DNA of 64,000 nt from Paraphysomonas bandaiensis (lineage: Eukaryota; Chrysophyceae), in NCBI GenBank assembly GCA_965644295.1, contig CBFFRP010000309.1, positions 1-64,000 of the forward strand. The letters are read 5' to 3'. The position numbers and the translations under genes are program-made. Shown here in pieces: positions 45,059 to 55,166 of the stretch; the first letter of the stretch is position 1; the number at the start of each line of letters is the position of its first letter. The notes beneath the pieces are model-generated. The model saw nothing but the letters and a program-made list of their open reading frames with translations, had not been told where the DNA came from and did not search any database.

Positions 45059-45131
45059 GCTCACAGGAGGGCTCGAACCTCCGACCTTTCGGTTAACAGC
45101 CGAATGCTCTAGCCAACTGAGCTATGCGAGC
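45059..45131 (-). tRNA. tRNA-Asn (anticodon GTT), third copy
   Basis: Identical to the two previous copies, same strand, again with the ggaagc block and A-rich terminator on the plus-strand left side. The intervals between copies (44579-44661 and 44735-45058) are otherwise AT-rich and unrelated. Confidence 0.95.
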
Positions 45132-45350
45132 AACTTTTGTTGGAAGACAATGTATAAAATATATAATATAAATGCATATATCCATATATATTAGTAGAGT
45201 GATATAAAATTGATGGTGTTGAGAATATGGACTTGTGGCGCTGCATGGCTTCTGTATACTAACACACTCTCAGCCTTAACTCACATGAATAAACCACCTC
45301 CCACATTATATACAAGGAACTCATAGATAGTGTATTAATTATTATAAATC

Positions 45351-46220
45351 ATGTCAAATTTAGCTGCATTATCATCAAGTTTACGTCAGAAAGACTCTGA
45401 AAAAACTGGAATTATTAATAATATCAAAGATTTAGAGGGAATTAAAGCACAGAATGTAGCGGGGCAACTCACGTTTGTTGTCAACTCATTACCTGGTCGT
45501 AACAGTAATGATTATACTGTTGATTTAAGTATCTCACCTGCTGATATGAATATGTCAGTTACAAAACTTAATGATTTGGTAATATATTTAGATGATACAT
45601 CACACGTGTGGTAAGTATATACGTATATACAGGCTATTGGAACAGAAGTTGAGTTGCAATTGAAATCAAAAGCAATTACCATTACTATTACTGTTAAATC
45701 TTCTTCATCTGGTGTTGATCATACGGCAACATTTGATGTAAATGATGTTCCAGATAATAATTCCATGTCCACTGATCTAGATGGCAATTCCTCGGAAGGC
45801 TCTATCAAAGTTCACGTGAAGGTCATATGCAACTGTAATGGTATATTGTGACCTTATGGGTTTTATATGTAGGCAACATATGACACTATGGATGGTCTCA
45901 TTGCTAGCAAGCAGTTGGAATTGAAGCAAGTGGAACAGGACATAAAGAAGGTCGCAGAAGAACTACGGGGTGCGACCCAGAAGCAGAGTGCGCCTCCCAA
46001 GCAGAAGAAGAGCAAGAAACAGCAGGCCCAGACTCCAATGGAGTCGGCAGCAGATTTCAATGTGGATGAGGAGGGTGGAGGATTAGGGGGTGGGCTGATG
46101 TCCAGCATTAGTCAGGGTGTTATAACTGCGGCTAATCTTGCCATCAATCATCGTGCTGTAGTGCTCTTTGGACTAGCTGTATATGGCGTTTTTATGCATG
46201 GAGATGTTGCATCTGTTTAA
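45351..46220 (+). CDS. Putative tail-anchored membrane protein, unknown
   Basis: Three exons (45351-45578, 45633-45821, 45873-46220) give 254 aa. The N-terminal 140 residues are Ser/Thr/Asn-rich with beta-prone repeats (VELQLKSKAITITITVKSS); then a short coiled coil (KQLELKQVEQDIKKVAEEL), a Lys/Gln basic stretch (PPKQKKSKKQQAQ), a Gly-rich link and a single C-terminal hydrophobic segment (AVVLFGLAVYGVFM) followed by seven residues. No signal peptide. This is the layout of a tail-anchored protein with its bulk in the cytosol, a typical GET3 client. I recognise no family. Confidence 0.75.
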
Positions 46221-48085
46221 GTTGGGATCTATAGTAGTAATCGCAGCCTCTAGTCGCAGCTTTGTTTATTGTTTTTACTGCCTTGTATTTGGAATGGTAC
46301 TTGCAGCAGAAGTAATCTTACTAACGTAAATCACACTGAACCGAGAAATATTTTTTAATATTTATTACTTTTAGCACAACAGGAAGTACTATAATAACGT
46401 CTTATTATTAATATGTACAAGCTTGTGCGTTGTCGTAACCAACTTAACAACTCGTGATAAGTGCTAAATTATACAACACGGTTTAGTTAGCTTCATGGAC
46501 ATTCGACGAGTAGTGTGTTGAAAAAACCATACGTTCTTTACCAATCTACTTGTTCTAACACAAACAACTTGTGGTCCGTGCCTTAGGCATAAGTCTCCTG
46601 CAGGGCAGGGAACAATATATTGCACTATGCACTATGCAATACTATTGTTAGGTATTCTGGAATATATATTAGGTATGCAAATTGACTAGGCTGAATAATA
46701 TATCTCGGAGTCTGGAGGAGAGTAGAGAGCAGAGTAGCTTAGAGCTCTAGCGCCGGGTCCTCGAGGATGACGAGGCGGTCTCACTGGTGCAATTTTTATA
46801 CTGGTGGATAAAATAGGCGTCCACCAAAATCTGTCACCAAAATTGGAGCTGACTCCAATGTCTTCCTTCCATTATGTGCTGATTATACAGCAATAGACAT
46901 TTAACTGTTAAACTATACAGAAGTCTTTCTAGAACTTAATACTAACATCTTATAATTTGACGCTACGGAGGCTGCTTGTGCGTCACATCCCAATCACCAA
47001 GGTGTTACCACCTCCGCTATTTATCACTATCACTACCCCCTGTCAAAATTGTCATTTTCTCTAAATCCTATTAATCAAAACGTCTACTACATAAAAATGC
47101 AGTTGTGAATGACTTATTAGTACCAATTGGCGTTTAAGAGTCTGAACTAATTCAGCATTGCAATTTCACTAACTAGTGCTTAACTCTGATATCCTACTAT
47201 TTAACGCAACGAAAGGTGCTTGTGCGTCACCACAAGCACCAAGGTGCAACCACTTTTGCTGTATCGCTCAAAGCAAACGCAGTGAGCAAGCAGAATGCTG
47301 ATATACCAGACATCTGCTGACTTCAGGACTTTTGAGTCCGTAAAGTGAACAGCCCGGATGCTTGACTTCAGCAGGCAGCCCAACCCCCGCATACCCTTGA
47401 GGAGGGCCCATTTCCGGATGCATTTTTTTTCGTCAAGGCCCAAAGACGTCTACACAAGTGACACTTATTAGTGTACCATGTACCACATATAAGCATTCGG
47501 CTATGAGTGGGCATAACAATATCTTCTGACTATATATGCGGTTCATGTTAGTTTCCTGTTTCCGGTTTCCCGGAAAAATATCTCCGGTACTTATCCCCCA
47601 GAACATCACGAAAAGGTGCGAGTCCGACTCTGTTGAGGGGGTGTATCCCAATTCACTATCATCATTCGTTCATCAAATGTTTCCGAGAATGGTATAAAGC
47701 ATTCACCTACGAATTGATTCATGCAATTACATTAAAAGGTAGAAATTTTTAATGGATCAACAGCTATACAGTTGTGTGCATGCCCAAATTATTAGATTGA
47801 ATTTAAGAAACACTTGTGTCCTAGGTTTTCGACAACTCATAGAAAATTACAGCATAAAAAGTATATAGAATATATATTATTAAATAGTCGGTATTACAAT
47901 AACGTGAAATAGAGTACATGGCTGGGGCCTCGGCCAACACCTGATTCCCGGTAGGGGAGACGAAACCCCTTCCCTTCTTTCTACCCTTTTTACATATTGA
48001 TCATAAATTACACCAACAGAGGTTTCATACTTCAACGAGCAAACTGTTGTATCAATACTTCATAAACTTAACATATTAACACATA
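46221..48085. other. Long noncoding stretch with structured repeats
   Basis: About 1.9 kb with no supported gene. Two related segments, about 46963-47020 and 47207-47265, share cttgtgcgtcac and a downstream caccaaggtg(t/c) core; the second includes a perfect 10-bp hairpin (ggtgcttgtg-cgtcac-cacaagcacc). Another hairpin cctcg-aggatga-cgagg lies near 46761. A GC-rich island with small hairpins lies at 47918-47985. These may be remnants of a mobile element or a noncoding RNA; nothing can be assigned. Confidence 0.4.
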
Positions 48086-50351
48086 TTAGGTAATGATACA
48101 TTCGTTTCGCAAATCCTTAAATGCTTCTTCGTATAACTTATAATATCCAAATTCGTTCTCTAGATAAAATATTTGAGATATACAGGGTTTCAAGGGGTTC
48201 CATGTACCTTGTTGAGTGGTCTCTGCTTCATGTTCTTCACCACGGTATGACGCAGTAGAGTAGGACAGGTCCAGCAGCTACATCGATGAATTGAGCGCAT
48301 AATTATAGATCGTAAACTAAAACTTACCCACGCATCTCCTAATTCTCTTTCAGTAGAGTTGTATCCACCATACACCAAAAAGTACTTTCCTACCTGCATA
48401 TAAACCGTATCTTATATATGGATCTCTATTTTATCAAGAATCGAATTCATTAACATGATATGCCAGTTGGAAGTTTCCTACATAGTGTACTTACTAATGC
48501 GCCGGTGGAACTGATTCTGGGAGCAGGCTCAGAATGACCTTTCACCTCAGGAGAAAGAAGAAATATATCATTAGCTGACGAAATATCAATGACTGTAACC
48601 GCGTTTGATATCTCTGCCGATCCTCCAAAAGTAATAATCTTATTCCCTGCAAGACATGCGCTACAGCAACACAATGACAATTAAATATGAATAACGCTTC
48701 TCTCACTACAGAGCATATGCAGTGTTATACAATACCAGTGACATCTCCCAGGCAATAAGTCCCTGGCGGATTCACAGGGGGAACGTGGGAACAATTTTGG
48801 TGTAGACCATACTAAGGAGTCATTACCAAATTCGCCTCGAATAATGCTCAAAATATGAATCTACCCAACAACAAATTAAGAAAAAGAAGCTCGTATGTAC
48901 TTTACAGACAAGTCATAAATATGCGTATAACAAAAAATAACTGATACGACAACGTACATCATTTAGCTCGGTTCCGTTACGAAGAAGGTCTGACCCATCA
49001 CTGCCACTAATGAATATAAGCCTATCCGTGGAGGGATGATAGGAACAGGAGTGCCCGAATCGAGGACAGGGCTCTGTACCACTGGCATGGACTACATATT
49101 GAAGAGCAACATGAGGGACAACAGTATCGCCAAAACAAGGCATATAATAACTGGGTTTAAATATATGCATATATGACAAACAGAGCATCGGAAAATAACA
49201 GCAGAAGAAACACTTGAGCACCTCTTCTCCACTGCATTGTAGTCGTGTCTAAACACTCAAGTCGTGTAAGAGGTCTAGTGAGAGTCTGCTGCATATGCTG
49301 CAGAAATGCAGGATCTGGCTCCACACCTTCATTATCTCCAATAAACTCCAACAGTTGCGGAGTGGTTGGAGGACCCAACCCACCAAACACCAACATCGTG
49401 GGGGCATTATTGAGAGATATGCAAGTGGCAGTGTGATAGCCTGAGTCAAACTTCATTAAGAAATCAATCGTATGCAACCACTAATCACGTGAAGATAAGA
49501 GTGCATTTGTACTCGTCATAATGTAGTCATGCGTTCCGGCAAACATTAATTCGTACACACTGATAACGGGAATAGAGAGAACTTACCCCGCGGCCATGGA
49601 AGCATCTCAGTAGACTGCTCATTCCGCTCCACAGTAATTGGTCGATAAGTCGCCTTTCCTGCTACTGGTTTCGTATAGCGGGCTCCAGTTACCAACTTAT
49701 CGTTCTCGTCGCACAGTGATATAGATATGACACACATGTCTGCACTGCAGTTATCACCATAGTACAACAATATCGTCACTACGTACCATTTACAGCACGC
49801 CGGTAGCCCCCCTCGCTGCATCCACCGTACTTGAGTAGGCATCGGTCATTTATCCTCGATAGACTAAACCCATATGTAAATGACATGCTATCCGGAATCT
49901 CACTGATGCAGTTTATCTTTGTGATGTAGGGTAACGTTGTCGTGTCAATAATTTCAAGATTTTCACTATTCGATCCCCATCCCTCAACAGAAACTAGGAA
50001 AAAATCATCTAGCATGCAGATAGCGTGTCCTTCTTGCGATGCGAGAAGAGAATCAATGCTGCGATACAGACACCCCACCCAATGCAACACATCCATCTGC
50101 ATGATGCCTGAAATATCCTGTGAAATAGATTTCCATTTTTGTGCATCAGATTTGTAACTATATATCTGTTCTAGATACGTTATACCACTATAAGGGTATA
50201 GTGCACAGTGTGATTTCCATACAACAGCACTTGAATTATAAGTGCTATACAAGTGCTTTGAAGCCATTATAAAGTTACATATATTCGAAGTGGGTAAATA
50301 AAGTATGATCATATGTATAATATCATCTGGAAGATGATTGATAGTCTGCAT
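48086..50351 (-). CDS. F-box/kelch-repeat protein
   Basis: A gene of about nine exons from ATG 50351 to TAA 48088-48086. The first 50 residues form an F-box (HLPDDIIHMIILYLPTSNIC... with Trp at VVWKSHCALY), which binds SKP1. Kelch-type blades follow in later exons: RCLLKYGGCSEGG, MLVFGGLG with W at TTTMQWRRG, RFGHSCSYHPSTDRLIFISG-SDG, KIITFGGSAE and YFLVYGGYNS. Exon 1 is 50351-49787, exon 2 49739-49587, exon 3 49480-49222; exon borders from 49200 to 48700 are less sure. It should be the substrate receptor of an SCF ubiquitin ligase, with the propeller recognising the substrate. The last exon ends in FKDLRNECIIT. Confidence 0.8.
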
Positions 50352-51054
50352 TGTCTTGTGTGTGTGTGTATGTGTGTGTATGTGTGTGTGTGTGTGGGAG
50401 TGGCTTATTAAACTAGAGGTATCTGTATATGGCTAATAGATCCTTATGAAATCATAGGATTGATAGAGAGAGTGCTATTCCCTATCCTGATAGAGGTAAG
50501 GGGGGGGTTCAAACTTGTTGTTTGATAATCTATTGAGATATACATGTACATGTTCATTAGATGGGCTCCTACTCATATATATATATATATCCCTTCTCAC
50601 CTTATCATACATACGTACGTGCGATCCTCATGTGGACTTTACATATAAAAAAATTAGGGTTAATTCTAGAAATTCCGCAATTTTCTACATACTTAATCGA
50701 AATACCTTAATATCTAGATACATCTAGAGTCTATAAGTCATACAATCACATATGAGTATACCTTATATACTGCTTCTGTATTTCTTCAGAATATTCTTGT
50801 AAAAAGTTGTGATTCGAAATATTCGAAATCCGAAATCAGGAAACGGTACATACACACACACACAGCAGTAGGAACTACACAGCAGTGTCCATATACAGTC
50901 AGTGTACATACTCAGTCTAATCCATCTATACATACATACCAGTCTGTTGACTATCGCCCTTACTGTTCAATACACACAAGCATTCATTCATTTCAATTCA
51001 TATAAATTCATTTAAGTAATCAAAGATATTGTGACATGTAAATTTAGGAGTTGG
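50352..51054. promoter_or_regulatory. Divergent upstream region with GT and CAGCAGTA elements
   Basis: A GT/TATG-type repeat (gtgtgtgtatgtgtgtg...) at 50362-50396 abuts the F-box gene start. CAGCAGTA and CAGCAGTG occur at about 50862-50890, upstream of the 51055 gene. A ttagggttaa string near 50654 is isolated. No coding signal. Confidence 0.35.
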
Positions 51055-51435
51055 ATGAGTACTGACACTATAGATAAACATAATCTTGATATCGCGGCTT
51101 TGTCTAGTAGTCACCTTACTAAAAATGTCAGCTTTTGTGACGATACTACTATACTAATATTCGATGAAGACGAACCAACAAGTGAAATCCCTTTGTGTAG
51201 TGATGTTCAATCTCCTGACGAAGGCAATGACACTACCAATGTATGTGAGGAACAATTAATCACTGTGATCCGTACCAAATTACCGGATGAAGTTAAGGTA
51301 TATTGTCGTCTTGATCTATCCCTGCAGATCCCACGCAAATATAAGAAAGTCCTGGAAGAAGAATTCAACATGGATATTGAAGATATTGGAATGATTTTTG
51401 AGGATGTTTATGTTTATGAATTCTGGAAACGCTGA
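51055..51435 (+). CDS. Small acidic protein with PP1-docking-like motif
   Basis: Single exon; ATG 51055 gives 126 aa (the frame is open a little further upstream but only through GTG). It contains KNVSFCDDTTILIFDEDEP, an RVxF-type motif (basic-x-Val-x-Phe) followed by a hydrophobic phi-phi patch and acidic residues, which is how regulators of protein phosphatase 1 dock. The second half is a short folded-looking domain (VYCRLDLSLQIPRKYKKVLE...). The PP1-regulator role is inferred only from the motif. Confidence 0.6.
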   Translation: MSTDTIDKHNLDIAALSSSHLTKNVSFCDDTTILIFDEDEPTSEIPLCSDVQSPDEGNDTTNVCEEQLITVIRTKLPDEVKVYCRLDLSLQIPRKYKKVLEEEFNMDIEDIGMIFEDVYVYEFWKR

Positions 51436-52310
51436 GCCCCCTATATTATGTTTCACTTATGTTATACTACCATATATTGTTGTATTCTAGTTTTGTACTT
51501 TATTCTGCAATGAGTGTTTGGTTCGATACATTTAGTATCCATTGAAGTACGTTATTTTATCTGATGTTTATATTGATTTAACATGATGATTTGTGATTAT
51601 TCGACTAATAATAACCAATTTTGATTTTGATTAGTACAATACTTTAACAATGAGTAAGTACCGAGGTGCTAGTAGATCACACTACACTGGACACGTGCAT
51701 AGTCATGACGATAGATCCATGCATTGGAAAGGAGCTGATAGTTTAGAGCAGATGGATCTGTGAAGACAACCTAGCTAATGCTGTTCCATGTAGCTTTTTC
51801 GTTCCATTCTCTGTCAACATTAGTTGTATACGAAGTAACCACAATAGAAATTATTTGAGGTATTGTTGGCGGCGTTACACACATGTTATCTTATCAATGA
51901 CCAAAGTAATAGCTGCATATAAGTATATAATAGCTGTAAATTTTGGGTTTAAATTTTTTGATAATTATGAAAGTGGTAGCAAATACTGATACAAAACTAA
52001 GTTCAGTTTTTAACTGACATTTTCGAATACTATATCATTCTCATTGTGTCCAACAACAATCATTGTTCAGAGTGTAGGACTTCGCCTAAATGTACATGGT
52101 CCTCTATAAACGAGTGTGATTTCGATATTTCTATTATTTGTTTACTTTTTCATACTACTAGATATTGAAATAAGCATCGAAGTTGTTAAATTACCACATG
52201 TCGAGTGTCCATGAAACGCTGACACACGCCAGAGCCCAAGAACAATTCTCAAGTACATTGGAAACCGTTTTCTATCAGAGCACAACTTGTCTATGCAAAC
52301 GACGTATCAG
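51436..52310. other. Intergenic region
   Basis: AT-rich. A 36-codon frame at about 51651-51763 (MSKYRGASRSHYTGHVHSHD) has a His-rich composition but no other support. Nothing else seen. Confidence 0.4.
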
Positions 52311-53653
52311 CTAGACAACACCTGAGTACGTGGTAGGCAATTCCATTGGTGCACCCATTGATACCGACTTAAAGTAATAGTAGAAGAAGTCTGTCATAAT
52401 TCCAATATGTCCAATCTGTGCAAGTAGGACGATATATCCCGCCATCCTACTGCCTGAGTAGTGCAGAAGTTCTCTGAAGGATGTGATCCAGAACATGAAC
52501 TCAAACACCCGCGAAAATCCGAGAGCGAACACCATGTGACTAGTAAGTGTCTATGGTAAAAGAATATCCAATAAGACAGGTATTTACTAACGTATGATAC
52601 ATTTGGATTCATGTACAGTCATATTCTTACGTACTTAACTACATACACCTCGAATTGCATGCCACAGCAACCATCATAGGAAAAGTCACAATTCCCTTAC
52701 CTCAACTATTCCCCCTTCATCTGTGGCCTGCTTCTGGAACATATACAGCTGAGGTAACATTGCAACACTCTCCAGGTACATTGATATTGTCCAACAAATA
52801 TCCGAGAACCACTCGTTATTCAATGACCTACCAGACCGTACGTAAGTAATGAACAAACCAGGAAAGAAAACTTACGGGTGAAATATTATGGCCATCAAGA
52901 CGCAAGGCCCAAGTAGATACAATCCGCCTAGACGGTCAGGAACGTGTAAATTTCCGAACTTATCGTACTTCTCATCATACGTAGACAATAGTGGTACAAA
53001 GAGCAAATAAACTGCAAAACAAACAGATCCCAAACTAACAATTTCAACGAAGTGATAAAACCAGTCACCAGTCTTATCAAACGGAAGGTATCCTTGGTGC
53101 CGCAAAATAGACATCAGTCGACATAAAAAGACTACACCATACAATTCCAATGTTTTCACAGAGACTCCTTTAGCAGTCTTGCCGGTAAGCATTTTATAGT
53201 TCAAAAGAGCAAATCCAAAGCAACGCATGAACGAGGCGTACGTCTGAATGCATTAGCATGAGTGGATAACAATAAATAAGTACGCTACACTCACCAAGAG
53301 AAAAGAGAAATCTCCACTCGAGAACAGGAAATAAACAATCAATGATAGAGTCATAAATCCACCCCATAAGGCAATGTTCTTATTGTTTGACACAAAGGTG
53401 GATGTGAGTAACCTGTATAATAGAGGAGTGAGTCGAAGCTATGAGACATACAGAGACATATAGAAGCATAGACATACATATAGAGACATAGACATACAGA
53501 GACATATAGAGGCATATACAGTCATTATAGAGACATAGACATACAGAGACATATAGAGGCATATACAGTCTCATAGACTTATATAGACATAAGCATATAG
53601 AGGCATATCTATACATACTCTTTGGCTTCTTCCATTCTAAAACTCTGCTTCAT
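52311..53653 (-). CDS. ERD2-like (KDEL-receptor family) membrane protein
   Basis: Five exons (53653-53619, 53412-53295, 53243-52876, 52827-52701, 52550-52311) give 295 aa. Family signatures: LYGVVFLCRLMSILRHQGYLP, GDWFYHFVEIVSL, MYLESVAMLPQLYMFQKQ, TSHMVFALGFSRVFEFMFW and DFFYYYFKSV, covering seven helices. Classic KDEL receptors are about 212 aa; this one has about 80 extra N-terminal residues with an added hydrophobic segment (GGFMTLSLIVYFLF), like the ERD2-related proteins of plants, which differ from true retrieval receptors. Location ER/Golgi is expected; whether it binds HDEL-type signals is uncertain. Intron 1 (53618-53413) is 206 nt and consists of a tandem AGACATA/GCATA-type repeat. 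Confidence 0.9.
53413..53618. repeat. AGACATA minisatellite in ERD2-like intron 1
   Basis: Tandem units of the type agagacatagacatacagagacatatagaggcata occupy most of the first intron, including one block of about 45 bp repeated almost exactly (53497-53522 and 53549-53572). The other introns of the gene are 47-150 nt and not repetitive. Confidence 0.8.
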
Positions 53654-54408
53654 GATAACTAATAGATGCTATAATCAAACTATTCACAAACGACGAACAG
53701 ATGTAATGAAAAGAGAATAATGAAAAGTGAATGATTCTTTGGGAATGCTTACAAGTATGCAGTTCACTCTCTCTCTCTGTGTGTATATATATATATGGAG
53801 CCCTATGAGTGTATGAGTGATATGTGAGATCATAGAGCAGCAATTTCCAACACCTGGAATACAGAGTATACCATATATATACGGCAGTAGATATACAAGG
53901 CATATAAAAGTCTAGAAGTACACAGTATTCTATGGTATTCCATGGTATTCTTGGGGGATGTACTTCTACTCATTGTACTGCTGTATAGTTGTGCTCTGAT
54001 GCAGTACCCACTGCAGTCGTACTACGTATCACATATGTCGTACAATTGTTCTCATATTCAATTACAATAAAGTCCAGTTTTAGATGAAAATCTACAAATT
54101 TACTATAAATTAGGCAAAATCTCTCCATTTAATAAAGTGAAGTGAAGTGAAGTTGAAGTGATCAAGATGTGCCTATGAAATGATCTGGTGCTGGATCAAC
54201 GAACGATGATAGGTGCAAAGGATTTGAATGATGTTATCTATACATATACATATACATCCTTCAATAGTTATCATAATATTAAAAGCATGACCACTCAATC
54301 ATACATATGAAAGGAGGTCATCTGATGAAGAAAGAGCGATGTCTAGAGGTAGTTTGATACCGTATCCATTAGTCTTGTATTGAGTTTGCCCAAGAGAGGA
54401 TTACAGAC
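53654..54408. promoter_or_regulatory. Upstream region with CAGTA-type elements
   Basis: Divergent intergenic region between the ERD2-like gene and the 54409 gene. CT/GT dinucleotide runs at 53766-53798; overlapping tattc(c/t)atggtattc repeats at 53927-53953; TACTGCTG, GCAGTAC and CTGCAG elements at 53970-54020; a gaagt tandem run at 54136-54160. No coding signal. Confidence 0.35.
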
Positions 54409-54963
54409 ATGTCTTATGCCATAGATAAGCCGGAGATTCTATCAATGGAAAATCCATTACAAGTTGATGTTATTGACCGTGAAGTGACTTATACAGGTAC
54501 TCTTTGTAACGATGAGGATCTATCCCCATATATCCAAACTACCCTGGAAGAGTATTCCAGATACTATCATACTGCATCCATCGCCCCCTCTGCGCCTGCA
54601 GTGTTGGACACGATTGAGTACCTTAATAACAGTGCGGCACATTTGCGATATCCAGGTGTGGAAGAGAATGTTGAATTTGAAGATTACCCTCAGTTATCGA
54701 TAGAGGAATTGTACAACCAGTCCAGATTTCTCCTGAACTACCATCCGCAGAGTAGTCCTCCACAATCCACTTTCAGTTGCGTGCCTAGAAGTAACAAACG
54801 TCTTGTTGACAACTGTGGAAGTGGGTATACAAATCTTCTCCTAAGTTTTGGACCAAAGGTCCGATTAGGGAAATACTACATCACGGGGCCAATATTTGGA
54901 ACAGCATCATTGTATAGCATGAATCCTCACCGAGAGCTGATAAATAGGGCTAACCATAAGTAA
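54409..54963 (+). CDS. Hypothetical protein, 184 aa
   Basis: Single exon from ATG 54409 to TAA. The first half is acidic with Tyr-rich segments (YIQTTLEEYSRYYH), the second half has SIEELYNQSRFLLNYHPQ and a basic tail. No signal peptide, membrane span or recognised domain. Codon use and composition look genuinely coding. No function can be given. Confidence 0.6.
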   Translation: MSYAIDKPEILSMENPLQVDVIDREVTYTGTLCNDEDLSPYIQTTLEEYSRYYHTASIAPSAPAVLDTIEYLNNSAAHLRYPGVEENVEFEDYPQLSIEELYNQSRFLLNYHPQSSPPQSTFSCVPRSNKRLVDNCGSGYTNLLLSFGPKVRLGKYYITGPIFGTASLYSMNPHRELINRANHK

Positions 54964-55166
54964 TAACCATAAGTAGCTTTTTTTTCGTTTTTTTGTCCCC
55001 TCTCATAGGATAAGTACGGGATTTTGTTGTACCAACTGCAAAAACCTGTAACTGTTAAAACATCTCAACACTTGTGACACTTACATCTACACTGCTGATC
55101 AGTCAATTCAATATAAAATTAAAGTGCAGGTAATTGACATTAATTGCCACTTGCTGACAACTAACA

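Noticed and set aside
47918-47985. Hammerhead-ribozyme-like core in a GC-rich island (CTGATTCCC...GGGGAGACGAAAC)
   Set aside because: The CGAAAC and CTGAT parts are suggestive, but the obligatory GA of CTGATGA is missing and I could not build stems I and III around a cleavage site.
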